Assembly: GCF_023838525.1 (NCBI RefSeq)
Contig: NZ_JAHUQD010000010.1
Coordinates: forward strand, 22,318 to 86,317
From: Caldicoprobacter algeriensis
GTDB lineage: Bacteria > Bacillota > Clostridia > Caldicoprobacterales > Caldicoprobacteraceae
Length of the DNA: 64,000 nucleotides
Direction of reading: 5' to 3'
Position numbers and translations under genes: made by a program
Shown here: positions 42,632 through 50,438 of the stretch, piece after piece
Layout: the number at the start of each line of letters is the position of its first letter
Numbering within the stretch: the stretch's first letter is position 1
Notes under the pieces: model-generated
The model's input: only the letters and a program-made list of their open reading frames with translations
What the model was told of the DNA's origin: nothing
Database searches by the model: none

Positions 42632-43318
42632 CTAAAAATTTGATGCGCTTATTAGCGTTTCCATGTCATAAATTCTAGTAGCCCGATTCATGATTTTCAT
42701 ATCATGAGTTGCTACCACTATTGTTTTTCCTTCCTTGTGGTGGATGTCACTTAATAGTTCAAGAATGGTTTCGCCGGTTTTTTGGTCCAGGTTTCCGGTG
42801 GGTTCATCGGCTAAAATGATGCTGGGCGAGTTTGCCAGAGCTCTGGCAATTGCCACTCTTTGTTGTTCTCCTCCTGATAATTCCCATGGATAATGATTTT
42901 TTCTATGGGACATGCCTACTTGTTCGAGAAGCTCGTTTGCTCTTTGCTCAGCTTTATGTTTATCTACTCCAGCCAGCAGCAGGGGGACCAAGACATTGTC
43001 TTTGGCGTTAAATGAGTGAATGAGATTAAAAAACTGAAAAATAAAGCCGATTTTCTGGTTTCTGTACCGGCATATTTCATTTTCGTTTAGTTTGGCAATT
43101 TCTTGCCCGTCAACCACAATGCTTCCCGAATCGGGTTTTATAAATCCGGCCATCAAATACAGCAAAGTTGTCTTTCCGCTGCCAGAAGGGCCCAGTATAA
43201 CCACAAACTCTCCTTTTTGGATGTCCAAGTTAAGCCCTTTAAATAAATCAACCCTCTGATATTTTGTTTTAAAAGATTTGGTGACCTGGCTGAGTTGAAT
43301 TGATATTTCCATCTGCAC
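42632..43318 (-). CDS. ABC exporter ATP-binding protein (MacB/LolD-type)
   Basis: A 228-residue ATPase. The start is GTG at 43318 behind AAGGAGG, with an alternative ATG at 43312. Walker A is GPSGSGKTTL (~43-52), the signature ELSGGEQQRVAIARA (~142-156), Walker B ILADEPTGNLD and the His switch VATHDMKI. It belongs to the MacB/LolD/FtsE group, which drives mechanotransmission or export rather than import. It is the last gene of a minus-strand operon behind two FtsX-type permeases and a small secreted protein. The likely role is release or export of a peptide or lipoprotein, or self-protection. Confidence 0.92.
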   Translation of the reverse strand: MQMEISIQLSQVTKSFKTKYQRVDLFKGLNLDIQKGEFVVILGPSGSGKTTLLYLMAGFIKPDSGSIVVDGQEIAKLNENEICRYRNQKIGFIFQFFNLIHSFNAKDNVLVPLLLAGVDKHKAEQRANELLEQVGMSHRKNHYPWELSGGEQQRVAIARALANSPSIILADEPTGNLDQKTGETILELLSDIHHKEGKTIVVATHDMKIMNRATRIYDMETLISASNF

Positions 43319-43331
43319 GCTTTCCTCCTTT

Positions 43332-44495
43332 TTATAGTTCTTCCGGTTTGCTAGAAATAATGTCGGGAAGGGAAGGATCTTTCATGGCTGTTTTTACTTT
43401 TCTTATGGCTATTTGCAAGCTTAATAATCCAATGGCAGCATAGATCAACAGGATAGTTACAAACATCTTTATGTTGATATACTCCCCGATGTAGGGTTCC
43501 ATTAATAGATATTTGTAAACGATGCTGCTTACAATGGAGGTAACTATAATAATGAATGCCTGTTCGATCCAGAAAGTCTTGAGCAGAGTTTGTTCCGTTG
43601 CCCCCAGCGCCAGTAATATTCCTATTGTTCTTAGTCTTCTGTTTATGGTAAATTTGACTTCGCGGTTGATTAACAGATAAACCACGACAGCTCCCATTGC
43701 CGCTATGATCAAAAGTACCTTGTTTTTGCTTAAGGAGAAATTAACATCGCTTAGCTGAGCTTTTTTGTATACTATCTTGTTTGCCGAAACAGTATGGTTG
43801 TCTTCTGAATTGCCAAAGATGACAAACTGATAATCTATTTCATGAGTTAATTGGTGCTTCTCCAAAAACTCTAAAAATTTATTGTTTGTCAGCACCAGGC
43901 CTATTCCTTTTTCAAAGGGTTTGAGTATTGCCTTGATGGTCACAGGATAATAAGTAGATCGTAGATTGGCATGAGAATCTTTTGCAGAATCTATGCCTTG
44001 CCTTACACGAATAATTAAATGTGCTTTGTCTCCCAACTTTTTATTTAGTTGTTTGGCAGCATTATAGCTCAGTGCTATGCCCACGCTGTCGTCAGAAGTT
44101 GATAAACGGCTCATGTCGCCGTAGAGCAAGTTTTTTTTATTGAAATAGCTTTTTTCCAGTTCATACAGATTGTGTTCATCCACAATGAACAGATCTATCA
44201 CGGTTTGAGGCCTATAGACAAGAGCGTTATCGGTTGAAAGTATGTGAGCTACAGTTGTGTTTTCCATAACTCGAAAAGCAAATCCGGATTTTGGTTTTTC
44301 ATCGCAATAAGCAATCCAATCGTAAGTGCAGTTATTTAAAAAGCTTTTTTGATTTACAACAGGTACTATTGCGGCTGTTGAAAACATGCCTACAATCGAA
44401 AGAACGGGTATGAACAGCAATATTTTCTTTATAAAAAACCAAGGGTTCTTTTTCCATTCAGCGAGAATAAACTTGAAAATAAATGCATTGCTCAT
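43332..44495 (-). CDS. FtsX/MacB-type ABC permease
   Basis: A 387-residue permease of FtsX topology. It has one N-terminal membrane segment (~20-42), a large extracytoplasmic domain (~45-255), and three C-terminal membrane segments (~262-280, ~308-325, ~338-360). The FtsX-like cytoplasmic loop is RRLRTIGILLALGATEQTLLKTF. The start is ATG with its first base at 44495, behind GAGGTG. It forms a heterodimer candidate with the permease upstream and is driven by the ATPase downstream. The extracytoplasmic domain is divergent. Confidence 0.85.
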   Translation of the reverse strand: MSNAFIFKFILAEWKKNPWFFIKKILLFIPVLSIVGMFSTAAIVPVVNQKSFLNNCTYDWIAYCDEKPKSGFAFRVMENTTVAHILSTDNALVYRPQTVIDLFIVDEHNLYELEKSYFNKKNLLYGDMSRLSTSDDSVGIALSYNAAKQLNKKLGDKAHLIIRVRQGIDSAKDSHANLRSTYYPVTIKAILKPFEKGIGLVLTNNKFLEFLEKHQLTHEIDYQFVIFGNSEDNHTVSANKIVYKKAQLSDVNFSLSKNKVLLIIAAMGAVVVYLLINREVKFTINRRLRTIGILLALGATEQTLLKTFWIEQAFIIIVTSIVSSIVYKYLLMEPYIGEYINIKMFVTILLIYAAIGLLSLQIAIRKVKTAMKDPSLPDIISSKPEEL

Positions 44496-44504
44496 AAATA
44501 CACC

Positions 44505-45710
44505 TCATTCCCTAGCAAGCTGTGCTGATATATCAATTTTTTTCGTTTTTAAGTAGGCAAATAGGCCATTGATAACAACAGCTACTATTTGAAGGGTTAA
44601 TGCCCCAAGGCAATACCATCCAAAAAGATACCACGGCATATAAGATTCCATGAGAAAATCGTATACAATGTATTTTACGATAACAGCCGCTGTCCCGAGT
44701 AGCGGGACATGGATCACGAAGGTTTCCAGCAATAGATACATGACAAAATAAAACCTGGGCATTCCCGCCGCATAGAGTATGGCAAAATCTTTTTCACGCA
44801 TGACAAGCTTTTTGCTGGCTTCGCGGTATAACACCAGCAGGTAAGCTATAAATGCAAGTATGCTGGCTGCAATCACAATAGGCGGCGTATACCTAAGTTC
44901 CCAGTACAGCTCCTCCAGATGCTTCTCTCTTTCAAGAAGCATATTGCGATTAAATTCAACAATTCCGTTTTTATCGTCTGCAGATAAAAGACCATCATTT
45001 ATCATTTGCATTGGAATATATTCATAGATAAAGTATTCTTTTGCTTTTTCCTTATCGACGGCTTTAACAAACATAATACTGTAAATCGGTTCATGACCAA
45101 AAATCTGAGTAAAAGTGCTTCGCTGTTCACCCTGCCACAGTATCAAGGCTATTGGTTCTCTGCCTGAATCGCATATGGCCGCTACTGTGAAGGGGACTTT
45201 GATTTGGTCGGGGCCAAACGGGATAAAAACCTTGTCGCCTGTATCTACCCCAAGTTTTCTGGCGGTGCCAAAGTCAATGATAATAGGATTTAATTCTTTG
45301 TTTTCAAGTATTTTTTTATCACATTTTATAATCAAATGGTCAGAGAAGAAGGATATATCTCTGCTGTCGAAACTATCTACTGCATATATGTCTAAGGGTA
45401 TGTTTCTAGTTGTGCTGTCTTGAATTATGACCCTTCCTGATATGATTCTGACAGGGAAAACGGCCTCAACAAATGGAAGACTCTTGATGTGGGCAATTTG
45501 TTCTTCGTTAAATTCTTTGACGATGAAGTCAAATTTAGTCTCGGCATATAAAACCGTATAAACGTGCTGGATGTGGCGAAACCACACGGTAAATGACAGC
45601 AAAATTGACAGCATTAAAATTATACCTATTACCTCTCCGATTCTTTTATTAATGCCGCTTAACTTGCTTTCCTTTAAAAGCATCCATATCAGTTTGAATT
45701 TGCCCTTCAA
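44505..45710 (-). CDS. FtsX/MacB-type ABC permease
   Basis: A ~401-residue permease with the same plan as its neighbour: an N-terminal membrane segment (IGEVIGIILMLSILLSFTVW), an extracytoplasmic domain of ~220 residues, and three C-terminal membrane segments. The cytoplasmic FtsX-like loop is KLVMREKDFAILYAAGMPRF. The TTG with its first base at 45710 sits nine bases after AGAAAGGG, whereas the TTG at 45719 abuts that site; neither start is certain. It lies downstream of a hairpin at 45759-45807 that ends the small secreted-protein gene. Expression of the exporter may thus depend on read-through. Confidence 0.82.
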   Translation of the reverse strand: MKGKFKLIWMLLKESKLSGINKRIGEVIGIILMLSILLSFTVWFRHIQHVYTVLYAETKFDFIVKEFNEEQIAHIKSLPFVEAVFPVRIISGRVIIQDSTTRNIPLDIYAVDSFDSRDISFFSDHLIIKCDKKILENKELNPIIIDFGTARKLGVDTGDKVFIPFGPDQIKVPFTVAAICDSGREPIALILWQGEQRSTFTQIFGHEPIYSIMFVKAVDKEKAKEYFIYEYIPMQMINDGLLSADDKNGIVEFNRNMLLEREKHLEELYWELRYTPPIVIAASILAFIAYLLVLYREASKKLVMREKDFAILYAAGMPRFYFVMYLLLETFVIHVPLLGTAAVIVKYIVYDFLMESYMPWYLFGWYCLGALTLQIVAVVINGLFAYLKTKKIDISAQLARE

Positions 45711-45758
45711 CTTTTCCAACCCTTTCTGTATGATTGTGTATATAAGTGTAAAATATTG

Positions 45759-45807
45759 AGAGAATCAAATCATAGTCCTGTATACGGAGCTATGATTTGA
45801 TTCTCTC
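45759..45807 (-). terminator. Hairpin embedded in the 3' end of the small secreted-protein gene
   Basis: A perfect 18-bp inverted repeat, GAGAGAATCAAATCATAG (45759-45776) and CTATGATTTGATTCTCTC (45790-45807), spans the last ~14 codons and stop of the minus-strand gene at 45765-46010. On the minus strand it is followed by AATATTTTAC. It could be a partial terminator setting the ratio of peptide to exporter mRNA. Confidence 0.6.
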
Positions 45808-46010
45808 TGAGAGGTTATGTTTCGAAGGGTTATTTTGAATATTTTAGTAGAATCATATTCAATTTCTGCTTTGAATGTAGAGGAATATCCTACTACACCG
45901 CTTGAAGGTAAATATCGTGATACAAAAGTTACGCTAAAGGCAAGTGCCGTGGTAGCAAATAACGCCACCGCCAAAAACGTGACAATAGCAATATAAGTCT
46001 TTAGCTTCAA
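45765..46010 (-). CDS. Small secreted protein upstream of an ABC exporter
   Basis: An 81-residue protein starting at TTG (first base 46010), with AAGGAGGG about eight bases upstream. It has a clear signal peptide (KLKTYIAIVTFLAVALFATT, cleavage after ALA near residue 24). The mature part is about 57 residues, polar and Ser/Thr-rich (FSVTFVSRYLPSSG, KAEIEYDSTKIFKITLRN), and reads like one short beta-domain. I recognise no family. It is the first gene after a strong promoter and a ~250-nt leader, in line with a MacB-type exporter, an arrangement seen for secreted peptides and their exporters or immunity transporters. That role is inferred from context only. Confidence 0.65.
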   Translation of the reverse strand: MKLKTYIAIVTFLAVALFATTALAFSVTFVSRYLPSSGVVGYSSTFKAEIEYDSTKIFKITLRNITSQRESNHSSVYRTMI

Positions 46011-46041
46011 ATTTACTCCCTCCTTCTAACGTAATTTTCAG

Positions 46042-46090
46042 CTTTACATTAACTTCTCTGTCGCCGGCAAACATCAAAGTTAATGCAAAG
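46042..46090 (-). promoter_or_regulatory. Inverted repeat in the leader just before the SD of the secreted-protein gene
   Basis: CTTTACATTAACTT (46042-46055) and AAGTTAATGCAAAG (46077-46090) pair over 14 positions with one wobble or mismatch. The structure ends about 20 bp before the AAGGAGGG site on the minus strand. The rest of 46011-46549 holds no gene that I can see, only A/T-rich leader, the promoter at 46268-46296 and the cwlD hairpin. Confidence 0.45.
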
Positions 46091-46267
46091 TTTAAGACTA
46101 TAATAACTGTATAGTTAAAATATGCAGTTGATTAAATAAAACCGCAAAACTTACATTTTCTGTTATTTAGCGTGTTTACTAGGACGTTAAATACAAGAAT
46201 TGAAACAATTTTATGTGCTTGGTTTAAAAGTGCGAAACTGTAAAATTTAAACATATAACTTGTGTAT

Positions 46268-46315
46268 ATAGTAATATAAACAATTTACATCGTCAAGTTC
46301 TTTTTTTTTTTTTTT
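46268..46315 (-). promoter_or_regulatory. Sigma-A promoter with A15 UP-like tract
   Basis: On the minus strand, TTGACG (46296-46291) and TACTAT (46273-46268) are separated by exactly 17 bp. Directly upstream of the -35 lies a run of 15 A (46315-46301), resembling an UP element. Transcription would begin near 46260, giving a ~250-nt leader before the TTG at 46010. Confidence 0.65.
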
Positions 46316-46498
46316 AACATAACCAATTTTTATTGATTTTTCTTTTATTTTCTCTGAATATCTACGTTTTTTGTAAACTTAGAAATTTTTGCATAATGAC
46401 CTAGGTTATTCAGATTTGTAATCTTGAGAGAATAAAATTCAAATGAAGAGGTGATGGATATTTAACCTTACCGCCTTACGGGAAGAATATTTTAACAG

Positions 46499-46537
46499 CT
46501 CCAGCAATATCCTTTTTACAGGATGATTTTGCTGGAG
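46499..46537 (+). promoter_or_regulatory. Hairpin sequestering the cwlD ribosome binding site
   Basis: CTCCAGCAA (46499-46507) pairs with TTGCTGGAG (46529-46537), with an inner ATCCT/AGGAT pairing. The 3' arm contains most of the CTGGAGG site used by the amidase gene at 46550. Translation could therefore be conditional. Confidence 0.5.
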
Positions 46538-46549
46538 GTTTTTGATTTT

Positions 46550-47245
46550 ATGAAGGTTATATTCATCACAAAGAAATGGCTTATTGTATTGTGGATTTTA
46601 CTGGGCGTGACGCTGTTTTTGCTATTTGCTTTAAAACTCAAAGAAGATAGTGCAATTCTTACCCTTGCCTCACCGGTCAGCAAAAAGGTAATCGTGATAG
46701 ATGCGGGACACGGAGGCTTTGATCCGGGAGCTGTAAGCAATAGTGGCACCCGAGAAGATAAGATAAATTTGATTATAGCACGTAAGCTAAAAAAATATTT
46801 GGAAAATCAGGGGGCCAGGGTCATAATGACCCGTCAAACCGATGAGGCTCTGGGCAGAACCAAGAGGGAGGACATGCAAAGACGGGTTGAGATTATAAGG
46901 AACGGCAATGCCGATATAGTGGTCAGCATCCATCTCAACAAGTTTCAGCAGTCGAAGTATTACGGTGCGCAAACATTCTACATGTCTGGAAGCGAGGAAG
47001 GGAAAAGGCTGGCGCAGTGCATCCAAACCCAGCTTATAAAAGTTTTAAACCGCGGCAACACCAGACAGATCAAAGCGGTGAGCGATCTGCTCATACTTAA
47101 GGCAGGGCAGGCACCAAGCGTTGTGGTGGAGTGCGGCTTCCTCTCCAATCCACAGGAGGAGAGGCTGCTTAAAACCGATGAATATCAAGAGCAGGTGGCC
47201 TGGGCAATATATTGCGGGATAGTGGATTATTTCGCCGGGCTGTAG
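46550..47245 (+). CDS. cwlD: N-acetylmuramoyl-L-alanine amidase CwlD
   Basis: A 231-residue membrane-anchored Amidase_3 enzyme. CwlD removes peptide side chains from muramic acid so that muramic delta-lactam can form in the spore cortex. One N-terminal membrane segment (~8-28) is followed by the catalytic domain (46-231). Zinc ligands are H54 (IDAGHGGFDPG), E69 (GTRED) and H128 (VVSIHLNKF), and the catalytic Glu is E194 (VVVECGFLSN). ATG 46550 follows GGAGG at about ten bases. The length and topology fit B. subtilis CwlD. It implies an endospore-former. A strong terminator follows. Confidence 0.88.
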   Translation: MKVIFITKKWLIVLWILLGVTLFLLFALKLKEDSAILTLASPVSKKVIVIDAGHGGFDPGAVSNSGTREDKINLIIARKLKKYLENQGARVIMTRQTDEALGRTKREDMQRRVEIIRNGNADIVVSIHLNKFQQSKYYGAQTFYMSGSEEGKRLAQCIQTQLIKVLNRGNTRQIKAVSDLLILKAGQAPSVVVECGFLSNPQEERLLKTDEYQEQVAWAIYCGIVDYFAGL

Positions 47246-47257
47246 TGTAAAGTACAG

Positions 47258-47289
47258 CCTTCTTGCCGCCGACGGCAGGAAGGTTTTTT
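47258..47289 (+). terminator. Rho-independent terminator of cwlD
   Basis: CCTTCTTGCCG (47258-47268) pairs with CGGCAGGAAGG (47273-47283), 11 bp with one G-T pair and a 4-nt loop, followed by TTTTTT. Confidence 0.9.
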
Positions 47290-47375
47290 ATTTGATGATA
47301 TTGAATCGAGCGCAGGAGATATGGTAATCTTATAAGGTATTATAGGTAAGGAAAGCCAATAAATTCATTATTATC

Positions 47376-47546
47376 ATGGCAATAATTCTAATATGTGTAG
47401 AAGTCGAACAGATGCTAACCCGTACTGGGGGTATAGATGTAGACGATGTAATATTAAATTTAACGGGCGCGGTTATATTCTTTGCTCTTTGGAGGCTTGA
47501 TGCGAGTCAAGAATTGCTGAAAAAATTATATATTGTAGAAAAATAA
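47376..47546 (+). pseudogene. VanZ-like protein, C-terminal fragment
   Basis: The 56-codon frame reads VEVEQMLTRTGGIDVDDVIL then NLTGAVIFFALWRL. This matches the VanZ family core E-x2-Q-x3-R-x2-D-D-D-x3-N-x2-G and the following membrane segment. The N-terminal two thirds of a VanZ domain are missing, the frame closes upstream with TAG at about 47345, and no ribosome binding site precedes the ATG. It is a decayed remnant in the gap between the cwlD terminator and the transposase debris. Confidence 0.6.
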
Positions 47547-47660
47547 AACTTCAGAAGAACATAAAATGCATAAATTTCTTTAATTGTTGTGTTTCTTAAT
47601 TGAATATTTTACGTTTCAAAAGAATACTTTATCCATGAGCCTATTGGGAGAGCCATAGGA

Positions 47661-47990
47661 GTGGATTTTGGGGTCGGCACAAAGATAACTTTGTCCAACG
47701 GGGCTGGGATAGACTTCGAGCTACGTGAAACATCCAGGCTGAAGCGGCTCCAGAGGAATTTGGCCAGGGCAAAGAAGGGCTCAAGGAACAGGAAAAGAGT
47801 TCAGTTTCTACTCAGGAAGGAGTATGAAAAGTTAAGTAACAGGCGTAAGGATGCCCAGAACCAGGCTATTAGGTTATATAATGCTAACGTTTCTGATAGG
47901 CTATTGATGAGCGGCGATCATGGTAGAAAGGATTATGATGAGGTTAATGTAATGAAACGATTTGGAGATGGCAGTTTAGCAAACGATTAG
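47661..47990 (+). pseudogene. IS200/IS605-family TnpB fragment
   Basis: A 109-codon frame whose first ~75 residues match the middle of TnpB (OrfB). It begins at the first catalytic Asp of the RuvC-like domain (GVDFGVGTKITLSNG) and continues with the helical SRLKRLQRNLARAKKGSRNR and NRRKDAQNQAIRL. The N-terminal half and everything after the ~75th residue (the second Glu and third Asp and the zinc finger) are absent. The tail is unrelated sequence. No RNA-guided nuclease activity is possible. Confidence 0.75.
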
Positions 47991-48052
47991 TGCAACAAAA
48001 TCTCCCTAAATATCGTCTAATACATCGAAACTATTTTATAGGGGGTTTTGTT

Positions 48053-48397
48053 GTGAAAAAGCATTATTTTTCCATCGTGCTACTGGCGGTAGCATTGCTT
48101 GCCCTATCATCCTGCGGCGGTGCTGGCAGCGAGGTCAATTTCATGGCTACTGTCATAGGGAACAACCAGTCGGACTTGCTGGTGGAGCCCGAGGAAGGCT
48201 CTGATGAGCTGCGTTCAGCCGATAAGATCGTGGTATACATAAATGATGATGTGAAATTGGTTGATTCTCAAGACAAGGAGATAACTATTGGCGATATAAA
48301 AGTGGGAGATAAGGTTCAAATATTTTACAATGGGGCAATTGCAGAGAGCTATCCGGCTCAGATCCATAAATGTTATAAGGTTAAGTTGCTGGATTAA
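48053..48397 (+). CDS. DUF3221-like lipoprotein
   Basis: A 114-residue lipoprotein. GTG 48053, behind AGGGGG, gives a short signal (VKKHYFSIVLLAVALLALSS) with lipobox C near residue 21. The frame is open from 47990, but that part is not signal-like. The mature domain (FMATVIGNNQSDLLVEPEEG, IVVYINDDVKL, IGDIKVGDKVQIFYNGAIAE) has the DUF3221 pattern, a small beta-barrel-like fold. It is surrounded by decayed genes but itself looks intact. Function unknown. Confidence 0.75.
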   Translation: MKKHYFSIVLLAVALLALSSCGGAGSEVNFMATVIGNNQSDLLVEPEEGSDELRSADKIVVYINDDVKLVDSQDKEITIGDIKVGDKVQIFYNGAIAESYPAQIHKCYKVKLLD

Positions 48398-48510
48398 CAT
48401 AAAAAATGCTAAAGCCAGGTGTATGTTACTAGACTTACACATGGTTTTATACTATTAGGTGAATATTTTTTGTTGCAGAGGATATGTAAAATTCAGGCAA
48501 AATGATATAA

Positions 48511-48843
48511 TATGTTCAAGATTTAAAAACCAAATATGCTATCGAGCGGCTGATTCAACTGATTGTTGATCTTGCTTTGGATATTAACAATATTCTTCTG
48601 TCATACATGGGGAAACCACCCGCTTCTGATTACTTTAACTCTTTTATTGAGTTAGCGGAATGCGGAGTGCTTGATTCAAAATTTGCGGCAGATATTGCCC
48701 CTTCCTCTGGCCTTCGTAACAGGCTTGTTCACGAATATGACAAAATAAATGACAAGATAGTATATGAGAGTATAGATAAGATAATAGACATGTATGTTTT
48801 ATACATGCAGGCAATAAATAAGTTTATCAATAGAACGACGTAA
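48511..48843 (+). pseudogene. HepT-like (DUF86/HEPN) toxin, N-terminally truncated
   Basis: The open frame from 48511 to 48843 reads AIERLIQLIVDLALDINNIL then PPASDYFNSFIELAECGVL, matching DUF86. It retains the HEPN RNase motif R-x4-H (RNRLVHEY). The usual ~40 N-terminal residues are missing, with TAA at 48508, and there is no ATG or ribosome binding site; TTG 48577 would start inside a helix. No MNT-type nucleotidyltransferase antitoxin is adjacent. It is probably an inactive remnant of a HepT/MntA module. Confidence 0.65.
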
Positions 48844-49090
48844 CCTAGAGGGGTTATAGTATGGTTGAACTTGGATATGGTCTTGATGAAATTCCTGAGG
48901 AAAAGGCTTGCTGATGGAAAGGAGGTAACAACAGTTTAAAATAACAATACAAAATGATATAATTTTAACTGGACGATTATAGGTATTATTGAGTATACAA
49001 AAAGTTAAAGAAACATATAACGTTAGCGCAGTTATGAAGTTATATCCGAAATAGCGAGTGGATTAAACGAGACCAGGAGAGGTAAAAGGT

Positions 49091-49838
49091 ATGTTAACAA
49101 TACAGGCCAAGCTTACTTTCCCAAGCAAGGAAGATGAGCAAATAGTGCTAGATTTAATGAGAAGATGGTCATCCTGCATGAGATATGCATATAACAGGCT
49201 TTTAGGAGGCTCGAGCAGAAACACACTAAAAAGAGAACTACAGGGGGTTTTTAATTTAAATTCGAGGTATGTAGATGATGCGATAATGAAGGCAAAGAGC
49301 GTTTTAGAGTCTTGCAGAGAAAGGGACGAAAACCCCAGTAAGGTTATTTTTGGTGGCAGGAGTTTGTTTGATAAGCTCAAGAAACGGCACATAAACGGTA
49401 AGGCATACGAGAGGTTAAGACAAGAGTGGCAAGAGAGAAGGAAAGGCAATCTTTATTCAAGAGGTGACAGGAGCAAGAAAGGGAATCTCAACACAAGGAT
49501 TGAGATATATGGAAATGGTGCTAGACTAAGAATCAACGTAGGAGAAAGAAAGTATGCGTATGCAAGGATACAAGCGGGATGGAAGAAAGGGAAGAGCCGG
49601 GAGGGATTGCTGCAAGCGATCAGCACTTAAAAAATGGATACAAAGCCTTGAGAGTGAGCCAGAGGAGGAATCAAGACCTCTGGGTGGAACAAGTCTTGGT
49701 GCCTGTAGCGATAGCTATAAACTCTGGCGAGTTCTCAAGGTAGCGGTGGTAACGCCACTCTCTCCTGAGAGAGTATTAAGAGATGTCTCTGTTCTGAGGG
49801 GGGTATTATTCTCAGGGCAAGTGGGGAGACCCGGTTAA
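49091..49838 (+). pseudogene. TnpB-related IS605 accessory gene, deleted and frameshifted
   Basis: ATG 49091 behind GGAGAGG opens a 179-codon frame that matches the N-terminal third of large TnpB-related proteins (RYVDDAIMKAKSVLESCRER, KVIFGGRSLFDKLKKRHING, GNLYSRGDRSKKGNLNTR). It then breaks off at 49630. A second frame, open to 49838, carries what looks like the family's extreme C-terminus (LKVAVVTPLSPERVLRDVSV). The entire RuvC-like nuclease core and zinc finger are absent. So the gene has a large internal deletion plus a frame change and cannot encode a nuclease. Confidence 0.75.
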
Positions 49839-49970
49839 GGGCGTGAGTTCCTGCTTCTTGGGGCAGGGGCTATGGTTGTCCCAAATACCGCCTGCTGGGG
49901 GTGGGACAACCTGAAAGGCGGTAAGAAATACCCCAGCCGTCTAAACTTGTGCAGTTTTGTACAGTTTAGA
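49659..49970 (+). ncRNA. Highly structured RNA candidate (omega-RNA relic) with H-type pseudoknot
   Basis: Downstream of and overlapping the broken tnpB end lies a chain of perfect helices. They are CCAGAGG/CCTCTGG (49659-49665, 49677-49683) and ACTCTCTC/GAGAGAGT (49757-49764, 49767-49774). Next is a pseudoknot: GGTTGTCCC (49874-49882) with GGGACAACC (49903-49911), interlocked with TACCGCC (49886-49892) and GGCGGTA (49917-49923). Last is TCTAAACT/AGTTTAGA (49940-49947, 49963-49970). TnpB guide RNAs occupy exactly this position, overlapping the tnpB 3' end, and contain pseudoknots. Expression is not shown. Confidence 0.45.
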
Positions 49971-49985
49971 TGACCAGGGGCTAAG

Positions 49986-50372
49986 ATGGATTTTGATGAG
50001 CTTTACCAAATAGCTAAATCGGTAGTAAATCCTCGCAAGCTTTCCGAAAATGCTGAGGCTGGCGGAGTGGGAGCGGCAATCCTTGCAGAAAGCGGGAAGG
50101 TATACACGGGCGTGTGCATTGATACCGCATGTTCGATGGGTTTTTGCGCTGAGCACGCAGCTGCGGCTGCTATGGTAACCGCCGGTGAAAGCCGCGTGCT
50201 AAAGATGATTGCTGTAGGCTGGGATGGGCGTATTATGCCTCCCTGCGGCCGTTGTCGCGAATTCATAAGCCAGCTTAATGGCGACAATGTAAATGCTCAG
50301 ATGATGGTTAAGGAAGGAGTTGTGGTAACCATAAAGCAGCTTCTTCCGTATGACTGGAAAAAAGATGATTGA
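49986..50372 (+). CDS. Cytidine deaminase-like protein
   Basis: A 128-residue zinc deaminase starting at ATG 49986 behind AGGGG. The catalytic motif is GFCAEHAA (zinc ligand C54, proton shuttle E56), with the second zinc site PPCGRCREF (C87, C90). It matches the cytidine/blasticidin-S deaminase branch of the CDA fold. It could salvage (deoxy)cytidine or inactivate a nucleoside antibiotic; the sequence does not decide. The hairpin and pseudoknot just upstream end close to its ribosome binding site. A nucleotidyltransferase gene follows in the same orientation. Confidence 0.82.
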   Translation: MDFDELYQIAKSVVNPRKLSENAEAGGVGAAILAESGKVYTGVCIDTACSMGFCAEHAAAAAMVTAGESRVLKMIAVGWDGRIMPPCGRCREFISQLNGDNVNAQMMVKEGVVVTIKQLLPYDWKKDD

Positions 50373-50438
50373 GATTTTGAGGTATAAATAACTCAAGCAT
50401 GGGATAGCGTATTATGCTTTTAATGGAGGGGTTTGTTT

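Noticed and set aside
45765..46010. Lactococcin-972-type bacteriocin assignment for the small secreted protein
   Set aside because: The context (secreted peptide plus ABC exporter) is similar, but the mature sequence has none of the family residues and the transporter lacks the large DUF1430 protein.
46301..46315. T15 run as a terminator tail on the plus strand
   Set aside because: No stem precedes it. On the minus strand it is an A-tract directly upstream of a well-formed promoter, which explains it better.
47661..47990. Intact TnpB nuclease
   Set aside because: Only the first catalytic Asp region is present; N-terminal half, remaining catalytic residues and zinc finger are missing.
48498..48963. 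14-bp direct repeat CAAAATGATATAAT at 48498 and 48950 as a target-site duplication
   Set aside because: It is A/T-rich and contains a -10-like hexamer, the interval does not match an element boundary, and IS200/IS605 elements do not make duplications.
49554..49838. 94-codon frame as an independent gene
   Set aside because: Its second half matches the C-terminus of the TnpB-related family and it overlaps the N-terminal tnpB frame, so it is the shifted end of the same broken gene.
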